DNA of 64,000 nt from Acidobacteriota bacterium (GCA_019242475.1 JAFAVK010000127.1:62001-126000); one strand, 5' to 3'; shown: positions 33,778 to 43,165, numbered from the stretch's first letter. Notes: generated from the sequence alone by a model not told the origin. Program-made: numbers and translations.

Positions 33778-36372
33778 TTTCTGCCTCGCCTTATACTCAA
33801 TCGAGTCGCGGAACGCGAGGGCGAGCTTATCCGCGTCGTTGGTGCGTTCGAGGTTCGAGAGCCAGAAGTCGAAGCCTTCGAGGCTGTGGTCGGGCGGGTC
33901 GTCCGGGTTGCGGCGGAGGAAGGCGAAGTAGTGGAGCAGGAGGAGCGCGCGGTTGCGCTCGCGCTGTTCGAGCCGCGGGTCTGCGGCCGCCTTGAGGAGC
34001 GCGCCGGCGCGCGTCTCCGTCTGCGCGGAGAGGGCCGAGGCGAGCGCGGCGCGCGCCGACGGGTCAACTTCAACGCCCGCGTTCTCGTAGAGACGCGCGG
34101 CAAAGCGCGCGTCGTCCGTCTCGCCGAAGAGTTCGCCGAACTCGGGGCGCCTCTCCCACTCGCGCGCGACCGCGGCCAGGCGGTTGTCGAAGTCGCGCTG
34201 GGCCTCCTCCGTGCCCGGGATGAGGCCGCGGCCGAGAGCGCGCGCGTCCCGCATGAACTCGTCGTAGCGCGGCATCCGCCCGCGCGCGACGAGGTGCAGG
34301 CGGTAGAGGGCGCGGCTCCAGTCCGTGTACTGGCCGAGGAGGTTGACCGTGTCTTCGTCGAGCATCGAGGCCCAGTCGCGCAGCTCAAGCTCGGCGGGCG
34401 GCGAAGCCTCGGCGCGCGCGTCGGGCTCGGTCTTGACGACGGCGTAGAGGTCGTCGCGGTTGTCGAAGCGGTTGACGAAGCGCAGGCGGCCCGTGGCGAC
34501 GGCGCGCGAGAGGAAGGTCGCGTAGTTCGTGCGCCGCTCGGGCGGGAGCGACTCGTTCTTGACGACGACGTAGGAGGCCGGAATCTGCTCGAACAGGTTC
34601 ATGAGCCCCAGCGGAATCGTGCCCGCGGACGTCCAATGCTCGATCTCGTCCGACTGCGGCGAGTTGAAGCCGGAGGTGCCGACGATGAGCGGCTTCTGGT
34701 GGTCGGCCGCGCGCAGCATGTAGGCGTGGTTGTAGTCCGGCCCCGTCGGGAGGACGACGACGCCGCCGCGCATCTCCGTCTCTTTCAGCCGGCGCGTGAC
34801 GGCGTCCGGGTAGGCCGCGCCGCGCACGATCTCCAAAGGCGCGCCGTTCAGCTCCGCCAGCAGCAGCGCGCATGCCGCCGCGTAGACCGCCCACACGGGC
34901 ACGCGCGGCCGCCTCGCCGTTATCGCCGCGGCGAGGGCGCGCACGCCGAGGCCCGCGAGCAGCGAGAGGCCGAGGCAGGCGAACATCGCGCCGCGGGTCG
35001 GCACGCGCATGCTGCGGAAGATCGGGAGCAGGTCGTAGCAGATGCGGTAGAAGAAGAAGTTCCAGCCGAGCGAGTAGCAGAAGCCGACCACGGTCAACAT
35101 CACGCCGAGCCAGAAGGCGTCGCAGCGCCGCCCGGACTTCAACGTCTCGACGAGGTTCGCGTGCGCCGCGCGCAGGAAGGACGGGTAGGCGAGGCACGCG
35201 CGCGCCGCGACCGCCGCCGTCAACAGCGTGAGCGCGCGCTCCGAGGTGACGTAGCGGAAGAGGCCGCCGAAGGCGTCCGTCTCGTCGAGCCCGGCCGCGG
35301 GGATGGCGAGGGCCAGCGCGACGATTGCGACGACGTCGAGCCGCCTGACCCAGCGCCGCGCGCGCGCGTCCGGCGCTTCCGGTTGGGCCGCCGGCGCGCG
35401 CCGCTTCAAAGGCTCGACGAGCAGCAGCGCCGCTAGCGAGAAGAGCAGCGGCAGGAGCCCCGGGAAGAGCTTGTGCCGGTCGCCCTGTGGGAGAGTCGAG
35501 CCCATCCCGCTCCAGAGCTTGTTGCGGCGCTCGACCGACAGCCAGTGGATGGGCCACGCCGAATTGTCCTTCACCTCCTGGATGCTGCGCTTGAAGTTGT
35601 AGAGCTTCGAGACGAGGTAGTACGGGTACATGAAGGGGGCGAGCGCGAGCGAGGCCGCGCCGACGGCCGCCGCGCCGCGCCGCCAGAACTCGCGCTCGCG
35701 CCAGAGGCCGTGGCGCGTCGCCAGCACCGCCGTCGCCAGCCCGAGCGGGACGAGCGCGAGCGCGAACCAGGAGATGGTCGTCAGCCCGAGCATGAAGAAC
35801 GCGACCCCGAGCCACGCCGCGCGCCCGCGGCTCCGGACGCGCGCGAAGAGCACCAGCGCCTCGAAGGTCAGCGGTATCCATGCCGCGAAGAGGTACATCG
35901 CCTGCGACATCAGGTGGAAGTGGAAGGGCACGAAGGTGAAGACGATCCCCGCGACCCACGCGACGCCCTGCGAGCCCGTCAGCGTCCGCGCCAGGCGGAA
36001 CGCGCCGTAGCCGGTGAGCGCGAAGGCGAAGAACTCGGCCACGGCGTGCACCGTCAGCGGCGCGTAGCCCAGCGCGTAGAGCGGGAAGAGGAGGAGCGCC
36101 AGCCCGTAGCAGTGCTCGCTGAAGGCCAGCGTGTAGCGCAGCGGGTAGAACGTGTTCGACTGGAAGAGGTTCAAAGGGTCGCGGAACGTCTGGTGGTAGT
36201 CCCACCACATGATCCAGGAGATGAGGTACGGGTCGCCCGTATCGACCACCACGTCGCGCAGCCGCCCGACGTACGGCCACGTCAGCGCCGCCGTGAAGAG
36301 GCAGAAGACGAGCACCACCGCCAGCTCCCGCAGCGGCCGCGCGCGCCACGCCGCGGCCAGCACGCTTGGCAT
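33772..36372 (-). CDS. GT-C-like polytopic membrane protein with C-terminal DUF4214-like domain, 866 aa
   Basis: The ATG at 36372 (MPSVLAAAWRARPLR) is chosen; the in-frame upstream codons read through a word array. Residues 10 to about 560 hold 11-13 membrane helices. After helix 1 there is VVDTGDPYLISWIMWWDYHQ, an acidic loop typical of GT-C enzymes that use polyprenyl-phosphate sugars. Residues about 690-866 are a soluble module with RALLLLHYFAFLRRNPDDPP, EGFDFWLSNLERTN and LALAFRDSIEY, which lines up over about 170 residues with the C-terminal DUF4214 modules of the exported proteins at 44572, 57409 and 60572. That shared tail is the main hint that this enzyme works on, or is tethered to, that secretome. 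Confidence 0.87.
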   Translation of the reverse strand: MPSVLAAAWRARPLRELAVVLVFCLFTAALTWPYVGRLRDVVVDTGDPYLISWIMWWDYHQTFRDPLNLFQSNTFYPLRYTLAFSEHCYGLALLLFPLYALGYAPLTVHAVAEFFAFALTGYGAFRLARTLTGSQGVAWVAGIVFTFVPFHFHLMSQAMYLFAAWIPLTFEALVLFARVRSRGRAAWLGVAFFMLGLTTISWFALALVPLGLATAVLATRHGLWREREFWRRGAAAVGAASLALAPFMYPYYLVSKLYNFKRSIQEVKDNSAWPIHWLSVERRNKLWSGMGSTLPQGDRHKLFPGLLPLLFSLAALLLVEPLKRRAPAAQPEAPDARARRWVRRLDVVAIVALALAIPAAGLDETDAFGGLFRYVTSERALTLLTAAVAARACLAYPSFLRAAHANLVETLKSGRRCDAFWLGVMLTVVGFCYSLGWNFFFYRICYDLLPIFRSMRVPTRGAMFACLGLSLLAGLGVRALAAAITARRPRVPVWAVYAAACALLLAELNGAPLEIVRGAAYPDAVTRRLKETEMRGGVVVLPTGPDYNHAYMLRAADHQKPLIVGTSGFNSPQSDEIEHWTSAGTIPLGLMNLFEQIPASYVVVKNESLPPERRTNYATFLSRAVATGRLRFVNRFDNRDDLYAVVKTEPDARAEASPPAELELRDWASMLDEDTVNLLGQYTDWSRALYRLHLVARGRMPRYDEFMRDARALGRGLIPGTEEAQRDFDNRLAAVAREWERRPEFGELFGETDDARFAARLYENAGVEVDPSARAALASALSAQTETRAGALLKAAADPRLEQRERNRALLLLHYFAFLRRNPDDPPDHSLEGFDFWLSNLERTNDADKLALAFRDSIEYKARQKQ

Positions 36373-36406
36373 TTTCCGACGCGAAATGTTAGTTTGCCCC
36401 TTCTCC

Positions 36407-36470
36407 AAGTGATGAGTGATTAGCGATCGGGATAAGCAAGTCGCAGTTGACCGCTCTCTTATCACTTTCC
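36407..36470. repeat. Degenerate inverted word array, unit AGTGATG (7 bp)
   Basis: AAGTGATGAGTGATTAGCGA with GGGATAAG on the left (36407-36434) and CTTATCACTT (36458-36467) on the right. It is a weaker copy of the array at 33709-33777 and lies in the divergent spacer before the GT2 gene. Confidence 0.6.
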
Positions 36471-36480
36471 CGCAACCTTG

Positions 36481-37506
36481 ATGTCAAGAACGCACGCCAA
36501 CGAGGTCGTGACTCTCGCGGAGGCACCGGTGGTGGCCGGGGGGCGCGGCGTCGCCGTCCTCGTCCCCTGCTACAACGAGGAGCCGACGGTCGCGCGCGTC
36601 GTCGCGCGCTTCCGGGAGGAGCTGCCCCGCGCGCGCGTCTACGTCTTCGACAACAACTCGACCGACCGCACGGCCGAAGAGGCGCGCCGCGCGGGCGCCG
36701 AGGTCTTCAACGAGCGGCGGCAGGGCAAGGGCTACGTCGTCCAGTCGATGTTCCGGCAGGTGGACGCCGACTTCTACGTGATGGTGGACGGCGACGACAC
36801 CTACCCGGCCGAGGCCGTCCACGCCCTGCTCGCGCCCGTCGTCGCGGGCGAGGCCGACATGAGCGTCGGCTCGCGTTTGCACGAACGTTCGCAGAGCCAG
36901 TTCAAGCGGCGCAACCGCATGGCGAACCGGCTCGTGCGCTCGACTTTGAACTTCATCTTCCGCGTCGAGCTGACCGACATCCTCTCGGGCTACCGCGCTT
37001 TCAGCCGCGAGTTCGTCAAGGGACTGCCGCTCTTCGGCGGCGGCTTCGAGATCGAGACCGAGCTGACCATCAAGGCCGTCGAGCGCGGCTTCCGCCTCGT
37101 GGAAGTCCCCGTCGATCTCACGCACCGCCCCGAGGGCAGCCACTCGAAGATTCAATTCCTGCGCGACGGCTTCCTTATCCTCAACACGACGCTCGCGCTC
37201 TTCCGCGACTACAAGCCCCTGACCTTCTTCGGCGGCGTCGGGCTCTTCCTGCTGCTGCTCGCGTGCGCGGCCGGCGGCGCCGGGCTTTTCGGCTTCGGGG
37301 GCGCGGTGCCGGGCGCGCTCGTCATCGCCGCCGCCGCGGGGCTCTTCGTGTGCGGGCTGCTGTCGCTGACGGCCGGGCTCATCCTCCACTCCATCGCGCG
37401 CCGCTCGCAGGAGTTCGAGTACCACGTCCGCGTGCTGACGGACGAGCTGCGCGCCGGCCGCGCGCACGCGGACGAAGAGCGCAACGGCGGCGCGGCGGGG
37501 CGTTGA
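36481..37506 (+). CDS. Glycosyltransferase family 2, polyprenyl-phosphate sugar synthase-like
   Basis: 341 residues from the ATG at 36481. The GT-A domain shows VAVLVPCYNEEPTVARVV, the strand-end FDNNSTDRTAEEA, the metal-binding DxD as MVDGDDTYPAE and the acceptor-site FEIETELTIKA segment. Two membrane helices follow near residues 235-300 (LTFFGGVGLFLLLLACAA and ALVIAAAAGLFVCGLLSL). This is the layout of DPM1-like enzymes that load a sugar onto polyprenyl phosphate on the cytoplasmic face. The product is the donor that GT-C enzymes use, and GT-C genes lie on both sides, so the pathway fits. The next gene starts 8 bp after the stop. Confidence 0.92.
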   Translation: MSRTHANEVVTLAEAPVVAGGRGVAVLVPCYNEEPTVARVVARFREELPRARVYVFDNNSTDRTAEEARRAGAEVFNERRQGKGYVVQSMFRQVDADFYVMVDGDDTYPAEAVHALLAPVVAGEADMSVGSRLHERSQSQFKRRNRMANRLVRSTLNFIFRVELTDILSGYRAFSREFVKGLPLFGGGFEIETELTIKAVERGFRLVEVPVDLTHRPEGSHSKIQFLRDGFLILNTTLALFRDYKPLTFFGGVGLFLLLLACAAGGAGLFGFGGAVPGALVIAAAAGLFVCGLLSLTAGLILHSIARRSQEFEYHVRVLTDELRAGRAHADEERNGGAAGR

Positions 37507-37513
37507 GGCGAGC

Positions 37514-39844
37514 ATGACGAGCGCCGCCGTCCAGCCCGAAGCGCCCCTGGGTCGCCGCGCCGCGGCGGCCTCCGGCGCGTTGGCGCGCCTGCGCGAGCGC
37601 GCGGAGTTCGGCGACGCGCTCGTCTTTCTCTACCTGCTCGTCTTCGCCCGCCAGTACCTCTGGCCGCTCGACTCGAACGCGCTCGCGTGGGCGCTGTCTG
37701 TCCCGCTTGCGTGTGTCGCCCTGTACTTCTACGTCGTCACGAAGCCCGAGCCTTCGGAGCCGGCGGGGCGCGCGTTCTGGCTCGTGGTGCTGCCGCCCCT
37801 CCTCTTCTTCTACCTGCTGCGGCTCCCCTTCCCAGACCTCTCCTGGGACGTGCTCAACTACCACCTGCTCCACGCCGAGCGCAGTCTGCGCGGCACGCTC
37901 TTCATGCCGGGCGACTACTTCCCGACGCCCGCGCCCTACAACCCCGCGCCCGACACCGTGACGGGACTCTTCCGCCACGCGCTCGGCTACCGCCTCGGCA
38001 CGGTCGTCAACCTGCTCGCGCTCGTCTGGACGGCGCGCGTCGTGGAGAAGACGCTGCGCCCGTTCGTCGAGCGCGCGTGGCCGCGGGCGGCCTGCGTGCT
38101 GCTCGTCGTGCTCTCCGAGCACCTTCTGTTTCAGGTCAACGAGTACATGGTTGACCTCCTCTCGCTGCCGCTCCTGCTCGAAGCGGTGCGCCTCGGCCTG
38201 CGCGGCCACGGGGACGAGCGGCCGCACGCGCCTTACGTCCACGCCGCCCTGCTGCTCGGCCTCGCCGCCGCGCTCAAGCTGACGAACGCGGCGGCGATAC
38301 TGCCCATCGTTCTGCTCTGCGCCTACACCGCGCTCACGTGTCGGAAGTTCATCAACTTTCGACAACTGGGCGTGACGGCCGTCCTCTCCTTCTTCGCCTT
38401 CCTCGCGCCGCTCGTGCCGTTCGCGGTCTACCTGTGGCGACTGACCGGCAACCCCTTCTTCCCGCTCGCCAACACCTTCTTCAAGTCGGCCTACTGGCCG
38501 ACCGACGGCGGCTGGGACGCGCGCTGGGGGCCGAGGGGTATCTTCGAGAAGATTGCGTGGCCCGTGCTCGTGACCTTCGAGCCCGCGCGCCACTCGGAGC
38601 TGGCCGTCTACTCGGGCCGCATCACGCTCGGCGTCGCCGCGGTCTTCGTCGGGCGCTGGCTCCTGGAAGACCGCGAGCGCGTGTGGGCGATGGAGTACGG
38701 CTGGCACTTCATCCTCGCGTGCCTGGTCTGGAGCGTGGGCGGGATGGGGTACAGTCGCTACGGCCTCTACCTCGAAGTCTTCGCGGGCTTGACGGTGGTC
38801 ATCATCGCCGCGGCGATTGTGAAGCGGAGGATGAGCGACCTGGAGGTCACGCCCGCGTTGGGGGTGAAGTGGCGCGCGCCCGCGGCATGGAGGCGTCGGG
38901 CGAGGGCGCTGTTCATCCTCGCGCTCTGCGCGCAGGCAACGCTGGCGTGCGTCTACGCACTCAAGTACGAGTGGAGCATGCGGCCGACGCTGCTTTCGGA
39001 CTGGCGCTCGTACCGGCACGAGGCGCGCTACCTCTTCCGCGACCGCCGTCTGAAAGACTTCATGAACGCGGAGACGCGCGCCCCCTTCGAGGGCTTACGG
39101 GGCTGGGTCGAGAGCGGGCCGAAGTCGAACGGCGTCGAGGCGCTCATCGACCCCGACCTCCCCATCGTCACCGCCAGCCACCCCGAATACTTCGCCACGC
39201 GCGACGCGCGGCAGCAATTCGTCCGCACGGTCGAGTCGGGGCCGCCGCGCATGCTCTCGCTCTGCATGCCCGAAGACCTCGCGCAGGCGCGCGAGTACGT
39301 CAAGAGCCGCGGGCTCACCTTCGTCGGGGCGCGGCCCGTCCAGGTGCCCTTCTTTTCGCAGCGCCGCCCGCTCGGTATGATGCTCGTCGAGGCCGCGCTC
39401 CCCGAGGGCGAGGAGGGGCGCGCGACGCTCGAAAGGTTCTGGCGCGCGGCCGCCTTCCGCGACCAGGACTACCGCGCGTCAATCGAGGCGCCCGGCGCGC
39501 CGACGCACATGCGCCCGGGCGAGCGCGCCGTCCTGAATCTGCGCGTGCGCAACCTCGGCCCGGTGGCCTGGCCCGCGCTCGGCGAGCGCGGCATGTATCA
39601 GGTCAACGCCGGCGACCGCTGGCTCGACCGCGAAGGCAAGCGCGTCGTCAACGACCTCGACGGCCGCACCGCGCTCGCCGCGGACGTGCCGCCGGGCGGC
39701 GAGGTGTCGTTACAACTTCCCGTGACCGCGCCGAGGGAGCCCGGCGACTACGTGCTTGAGATCGACATGATTCACGAGGGCGTCACCTTCTTCTTCGAGA
39801 AGGGCTCGAAGACCCTGCGCTTGAACGTAAAGGTTGAACCTTGA
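37514..39844 (+). CDS. GT-C membrane protein with C-terminal beta-sandwich module, 776 aa
   Basis: Residues about 30-490 contain roughly 10-12 membrane helices. An acidic motif after an early helix (FPDLSWDVLNYHLLHAERSL) fits GT-C enzymes. A soluble stretch (about 500-655) leads to a C-terminal module of about 110 residues: VLNLRVRNLGPVAWP, AGDRWLDREGKRVVNDLDGR, GGEVSLQLPVTAPREPGDYV, LEIDMIHEGVTFFFEKGSKT. The same module is found on four other proteins in this island. It is probably outside the cytoplasm. The upstream GT2 gene, 8 bp away, could supply the polyprenyl-phosphate sugar. Confidence 0.88.
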   Translation: MTSAAVQPEAPLGRRAAAASGALARLRERAEFGDALVFLYLLVFARQYLWPLDSNALAWALSVPLACVALYFYVVTKPEPSEPAGRAFWLVVLPPLLFFYLLRLPFPDLSWDVLNYHLLHAERSLRGTLFMPGDYFPTPAPYNPAPDTVTGLFRHALGYRLGTVVNLLALVWTARVVEKTLRPFVERAWPRAACVLLVVLSEHLLFQVNEYMVDLLSLPLLLEAVRLGLRGHGDERPHAPYVHAALLLGLAAALKLTNAAAILPIVLLCAYTALTCRKFINFRQLGVTAVLSFFAFLAPLVPFAVYLWRLTGNPFFPLANTFFKSAYWPTDGGWDARWGPRGIFEKIAWPVLVTFEPARHSELAVYSGRITLGVAAVFVGRWLLEDRERVWAMEYGWHFILACLVWSVGGMGYSRYGLYLEVFAGLTVVIIAAAIVKRRMSDLEVTPALGVKWRAPAAWRRRARALFILALCAQATLACVYALKYEWSMRPTLLSDWRSYRHEARYLFRDRRLKDFMNAETRAPFEGLRGWVESGPKSNGVEALIDPDLPIVTASHPEYFATRDARQQFVRTVESGPPRMLSLCMPEDLAQAREYVKSRGLTFVGARPVQVPFFSQRRPLGMMLVEAALPEGEEGRATLERFWRAAAFRDQDYRASIEAPGAPTHMRPGERAVLNLRVRNLGPVAWPALGERGMYQVNAGDRWLDREGKRVVNDLDGRTALAADVPPGGEVSLQLPVTAPREPGDYVLEIDMIHEGVTFFFEKGSKTLRLNVKVEP

Positions 39845-39877
39845 GACCGCCGCCGCGTGGTAATGTGCGGAAGACTT

Positions 39878-39907
39878 AACAGGGATGGACAGGATGAACA
39901 GGATGAA
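39878..39907. repeat. Direct word array, unit ACAGGATGR (9 bp)
   Basis: Three copies of a 9-bp unit (ACAGGGATGG, ACAGGATGA, ACAGGATGA) in direct order, without an inverted partner nearby. Together with the ATGs it offers three possible in-frame starts for the lipoprotein gene. Confidence 0.65.
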
Positions 39908-40433
39908 GACGACAGGAAAACTTTTCGCCGTCGCGTGTCTGCTGGCGCTCGCCGCCGCCGGATGCAGCAAGTCGCCCTCCACGGCCAACACGGCGGCGAC
40001 GCCCGCGCCCGCCAGGACGCCGGGGCCGCTGCCGGACGCGGCCTTCAAGGCACAGCTCACTCTGCCCGACGCGCCGACGAAGCTGCGCGCCGGGCAGAAG
40101 GAGACCGTGCAGGTGCACATCAAGAACGACAGCCCCGTCTTCTGGTGGTCGCGCGGCGGCGAGGTCAACGAGCGCACCGACAACTGGTTCTACATCGCCG
40201 CCGGCAACCGCTGGCTCAAGGCCGACGGCTCGCTCCTCACCGACATGGACGGCCGCTACGGCATCTCGAAAGACCTCAAGCCCGGCGAGGAGACGGAAAT
40301 CCCCCTCGCCGTCACCGCGCCGAAGGAGCCCGGCGAGTACATCCTCGAAGTTGACCTCGTCCAGGAGCAGGTCGCCTGGTTCAGCGACAAGGGCTCGCCC
40401 ACCGCGCGGGCGAAGGTGACGGTGGTTCGGTAG
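39903..40433 (+). CDS. Lipoprotein consisting of the beta-sandwich module, 176 aa
   Basis: The start at 39903 (MKTTGKLF) gives a classical lipoprotein signal ending in the lipobox LAAAGC near residue 20; in-frame ATGs at 39885 and 39894 lie within a word array and are less likely. After a short Pro/Thr-rich linker (ANTAATPAPARTPGPLP) the mature protein is a single copy of the module also found at the C-terminus of the neighbouring GT-C protein: LRAGQKETVQVHIKNDSPVF, NWFYIAAGNRWLKADGSLLT, YILEVDLVQEQVAWFSDKGS. It is therefore a free, membrane-anchored version of a domain otherwise fused to enzymes. Asp is not at position +2, so outer-membrane sorting is possible. Confidence 0.87.
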   Translation: MKTTGKLFAVACLLALAAAGCSKSPSTANTAATPAPARTPGPLPDAAFKAQLTLPDAPTKLRAGQKETVQVHIKNDSPVFWWSRGGEVNERTDNWFYIAAGNRWLKADGSLLTDMDGRYGISKDLKPGEETEIPLAVTAPKEPGEYILEVDLVQEQVAWFSDKGSPTARAKVTVVR

Positions 40434-40434
40434 T

Positions 40435-40517
40435 GAGTTTTCAGTTTTCAGTTTTCAGCTAAGCCGCTTGCGATTTTGCTCTGAACTGAAAACTGAAAAC
40501 TGAAAACTGAAAACTGT
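40435..40517. repeat. Inverted word array, unit TTTTCAG (7 bp)
   Basis: Left arm GTTTTCAGTTTTCAGTTTTC (40437-40456) and right arm with four to five AACTGAA words (40483-40517), separated by about 24 nt. It begins at the lipoprotein stop and ends 3 bp before the next ATG at 40521, leaving no Shine-Dalgarno for that gene. Confidence 0.9.
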
Positions 40518-40520
40518 TTT

Positions 40521-43163
40521 ATGCGTCTCGCCTACTTCAGCCCGCTCGGCCCGCAGCGCTCGGGGATCGCGGATTACAGCGAGGAGCTGCTGCCGCATCT
40601 GGCGGCGGCCGGCGCCGAGCTGACGCTGTTCGTCGAGGGCTTCCGGCCCGCGAGCGAGGCGCTGGCCGCGCGCTTCGAGGTGCGCGACTACCGCCGCGAC
40701 CCCGAAGCCTTAAAATCTCTGAGCGAGTTCGACGCGGTGGTCTACCACATGGGCAACGACCACCGTTACCACGCTGGCGTCTTCGACGCGATGCGCGAAC
40801 ACCCCGGCGTCGTCGTCTTCCACGACTTCGCGCTGCAAGACTTCTTCCTCGGGCTCGCGCGCGAGCGCGGCGACATGCGCGTCTACCTCGAAGAGGTGGC
40901 CGCCTGCCACGGCGAGGAGGCGCGGCGCGAGGCCGAGGAGGCCCTATCGCGCGGCGCCACGCCCGCCGCCTTCGCGCGCCCCCTGGACTTCCCGCTCAAC
41001 TGCCGCCTCGCCCGCGAGGCCGAAGGCATCCTCGTCCACTCCGACTGGAGCCGCGCGCGCTTCGAGAGGATCGCGCCCGGCGTCCCCGTCCGCCGCGTCA
41101 GACACCACATCACGCCCGCCGCCGCCGCGAGTCTCCCGCGCGGGACGCGCGACGGGAGAGAGACTGTCAACATCGCCTCGTTCGGACTCATCACGCCGGA
41201 CAAAGGGGTCGAGCGCGCGCTGCGTGCGCTCGCGGCCCTGCGCGACCGTTACGACTTCCGCTACACGCTCGTCGGCGACCCGAACAGCTACTTCGACGTG
41301 CGCGCGCTCGTGCGCGAGTGCGGCCTCGAAGACCGCGTCGAGATCACGGGCCATGTCACGCTCGAAGAGTTTGAAAGTCGTATTGCCGAGACGGACGTGG
41401 CGCTCAACCTGCGCGAGCGCACGGTGGGCGAGACCTCGGGGAGCCTGTGCCGCATCATGGCCGCGGGCGTCTGCGCGGTCGTCTCCGCGGTCGGCTGGTT
41501 CGGCGAGCTGCCCAACGACTGCGTCGTCAAGGTCGAGCCCGGCGGGCACGCGGACGAGCTTTTGCGCGCCTACCTCGCGCGGCTCATCGAGGACGGGCAG
41601 TTGCGCGCGCGCCTCGGCGCGAACGCGCGCCGTCACGTCGTCGCGGAGCACGACATTCGTCAGAGCGCCGAAGGTTATCTCGACTTCATCCGCGAGGTTG
41701 TCGCCGCGCGCCCGCGCCGCCGCCTGCTCGCGGGACTTTCCGACGAACTCTCCGCGCTCGGCGTCGAGCCCGACCTCGACGACGCGCTCGTGCGCGGCGT
41801 GGCCGCGGAGTTCGCCGCGCTCGCGCCCGAAGGCATCTTCGCCCCCGAGCCCGCTGCGTCCAACGGCTCGTGGATGCAGCCGGACACGCCCTTCCCTTTC
41901 GCGCAGACCGCCGACGATTCGGACGACGGCGCGCACGCTTCGAACGGCAACGGCCGCGGCCGCAAGCTCGAAGGCGTGGACTACAAGCAGGCGGCCGTCG
42001 AGTACCCGCGCCGCATCACGCCGGAGCGCCTGCACCACCTGCGCACGAAACCCTTCTACAACCTCGCCAACAAGCCCGAGCGCTACGCGGGCGACGGCAT
42101 CGACGCCGACACCTTCCGGCACTTCTGCGACTTCGCCAACGTCGCACAGGCGCTCGCGCTCCCGCCCGACCGGCGCGTCCTCGACGTGGGCTGCGGCTCC
42201 GGCTGGCTGAGCGAATACTTCGCGCGCCTCGGCTACGACGTGACGGGGATTGACATCAGCCCCGACCTGATTGAAGTCGCGCGCGAGCGCGTCGAGAAAG
42301 TCCCTTACGGCGCCGACCACGAGACGCCCCTGCGCTGCCGCTTCCTCGTCCACGACGTCGAAGGCGCGCCGCTCGGGGAGCAGTTCGACGCCGTCGTCTG
42401 CTACGACTCGCTCCACCACTTCGAGGACGAGCGCGCGGTGATTAAAAACCTCGCGGCGATGACGAAGTACGGCGGCTCGCTCTTCATCCTCGAAGGCGAC
42501 CACCCCGAGGAGGGCTCGGAGAACGAGGAAGAGCTGCTCGAAGTCATGCGCAACTTCGGCACGCTCGAGTCGCCCTTCAACCGCGAATACCTGCGCGCGC
42601 TCCTCGACGCGTGCGGCTTCGCCGTCGTCGGCGACTACGTGAGCGTCAACGGCCTCTTCGAGCGCGACTCGCTGGAAGGCGGGCGCCTGCGCGTCGAGCC
42701 GCCGCCGGTGAACTATCTTCTCTGCAAGAAGGTCTCGGACGAGCCGGGGCTCCCGGCCTCCTCCGTCCCCGACACGCGCAAGCCTTCGGCGCCCGCCGCG
42801 CGCATGAGCTTCCCCGGCGGCTGGCCGGAGGAGGTCGCGCCGGGTTCGAAGACGACCGCGCGGCTTCTGGTCGAGAACACGGGTGACACGCTCTGGCTCA
42901 CGGGCGCGGCCGAGCGCGCCGGCTCGTGCATGCTCGGCGTGCGCCTCTACGACGAGGCGGGCGCGCTCGTCTCGGAGCGCCACGGCACGCCGCCGCTCCC
43001 GCGCGCGCTCGCGCCCGGCGAGTCGGCCGCCCTGAAGTTCGAGCTGAAGGCGCCGCACGCGCCCGGCCTCTACACGCTCAAGCTCGACATGGTCGCGCAG
43101 CACGTCTGCTGGTTCGAGGAGCGCGGCTCGACGCCGCTCAAAGTTCAGTTTCGGGTCGCTTGA
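40521..43163 (+). CDS. Fusion of GT4 glycosyltransferase, methyltransferase and beta-sandwich module, 880 aa
   Basis: Three domains can be told apart. Residues 1 to about 400 are a GT4 transferase (MRLAYFSPLGPQRSGIADYS, FGLITPDKGVERALRALAAL, RVEITGHVTLEEFESRIAET, ETSGSLCRIMAAGVCAVVS). Residues about 540-690 are a class I methyltransferase (RRVLDVGCGSGWLSEYFARL, VTGIDISPDLIEVARERV, FDAVVCYDSLHHFEDERAVI). Residues about 765-880 are the beta-sandwich module (TTARLLVENTGDTLWLTG, YTLKLDMVAQHVCWFEERGS). No signal peptide or membrane helix is seen, so the enzyme, and this copy of the module, are cytoplasmic. Joining transfer and methylation in one chain suggests sugar addition with capping. Confidence 0.92.
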   Translation: MRLAYFSPLGPQRSGIADYSEELLPHLAAAGAELTLFVEGFRPASEALAARFEVRDYRRDPEALKSLSEFDAVVYHMGNDHRYHAGVFDAMREHPGVVVFHDFALQDFFLGLARERGDMRVYLEEVAACHGEEARREAEEALSRGATPAAFARPLDFPLNCRLAREAEGILVHSDWSRARFERIAPGVPVRRVRHHITPAAAASLPRGTRDGRETVNIASFGLITPDKGVERALRALAALRDRYDFRYTLVGDPNSYFDVRALVRECGLEDRVEITGHVTLEEFESRIAETDVALNLRERTVGETSGSLCRIMAAGVCAVVSAVGWFGELPNDCVVKVEPGGHADELLRAYLARLIEDGQLRARLGANARRHVVAEHDIRQSAEGYLDFIREVVAARPRRRLLAGLSDELSALGVEPDLDDALVRGVAAEFAALAPEGIFAPEPAASNGSWMQPDTPFPFAQTADDSDDGAHASNGNGRGRKLEGVDYKQAAVEYPRRITPERLHHLRTKPFYNLANKPERYAGDGIDADTFRHFCDFANVAQALALPPDRRVLDVGCGSGWLSEYFARLGYDVTGIDISPDLIEVARERVEKVPYGADHETPLRCRFLVHDVEGAPLGEQFDAVVCYDSLHHFEDERAVIKNLAAMTKYGGSLFILEGDHPEEGSENEEELLEVMRNFGTLESPFNREYLRALLDACGFAVVGDYVSVNGLFERDSLEGGRLRVEPPPVNYLLCKKVSDEPGLPASSVPDTRKPSAPAARMSFPGGWPEEVAPGSKTTARLLVENTGDTLWLTGAAERAGSCMLGVRLYDEAGALVSERHGTPPLPRALAPGESAALKFELKAPHAPGLYTLKLDMVAQHVCWFEERGSTPLKVQFRVA

Positions 43164-43165
43164 AG

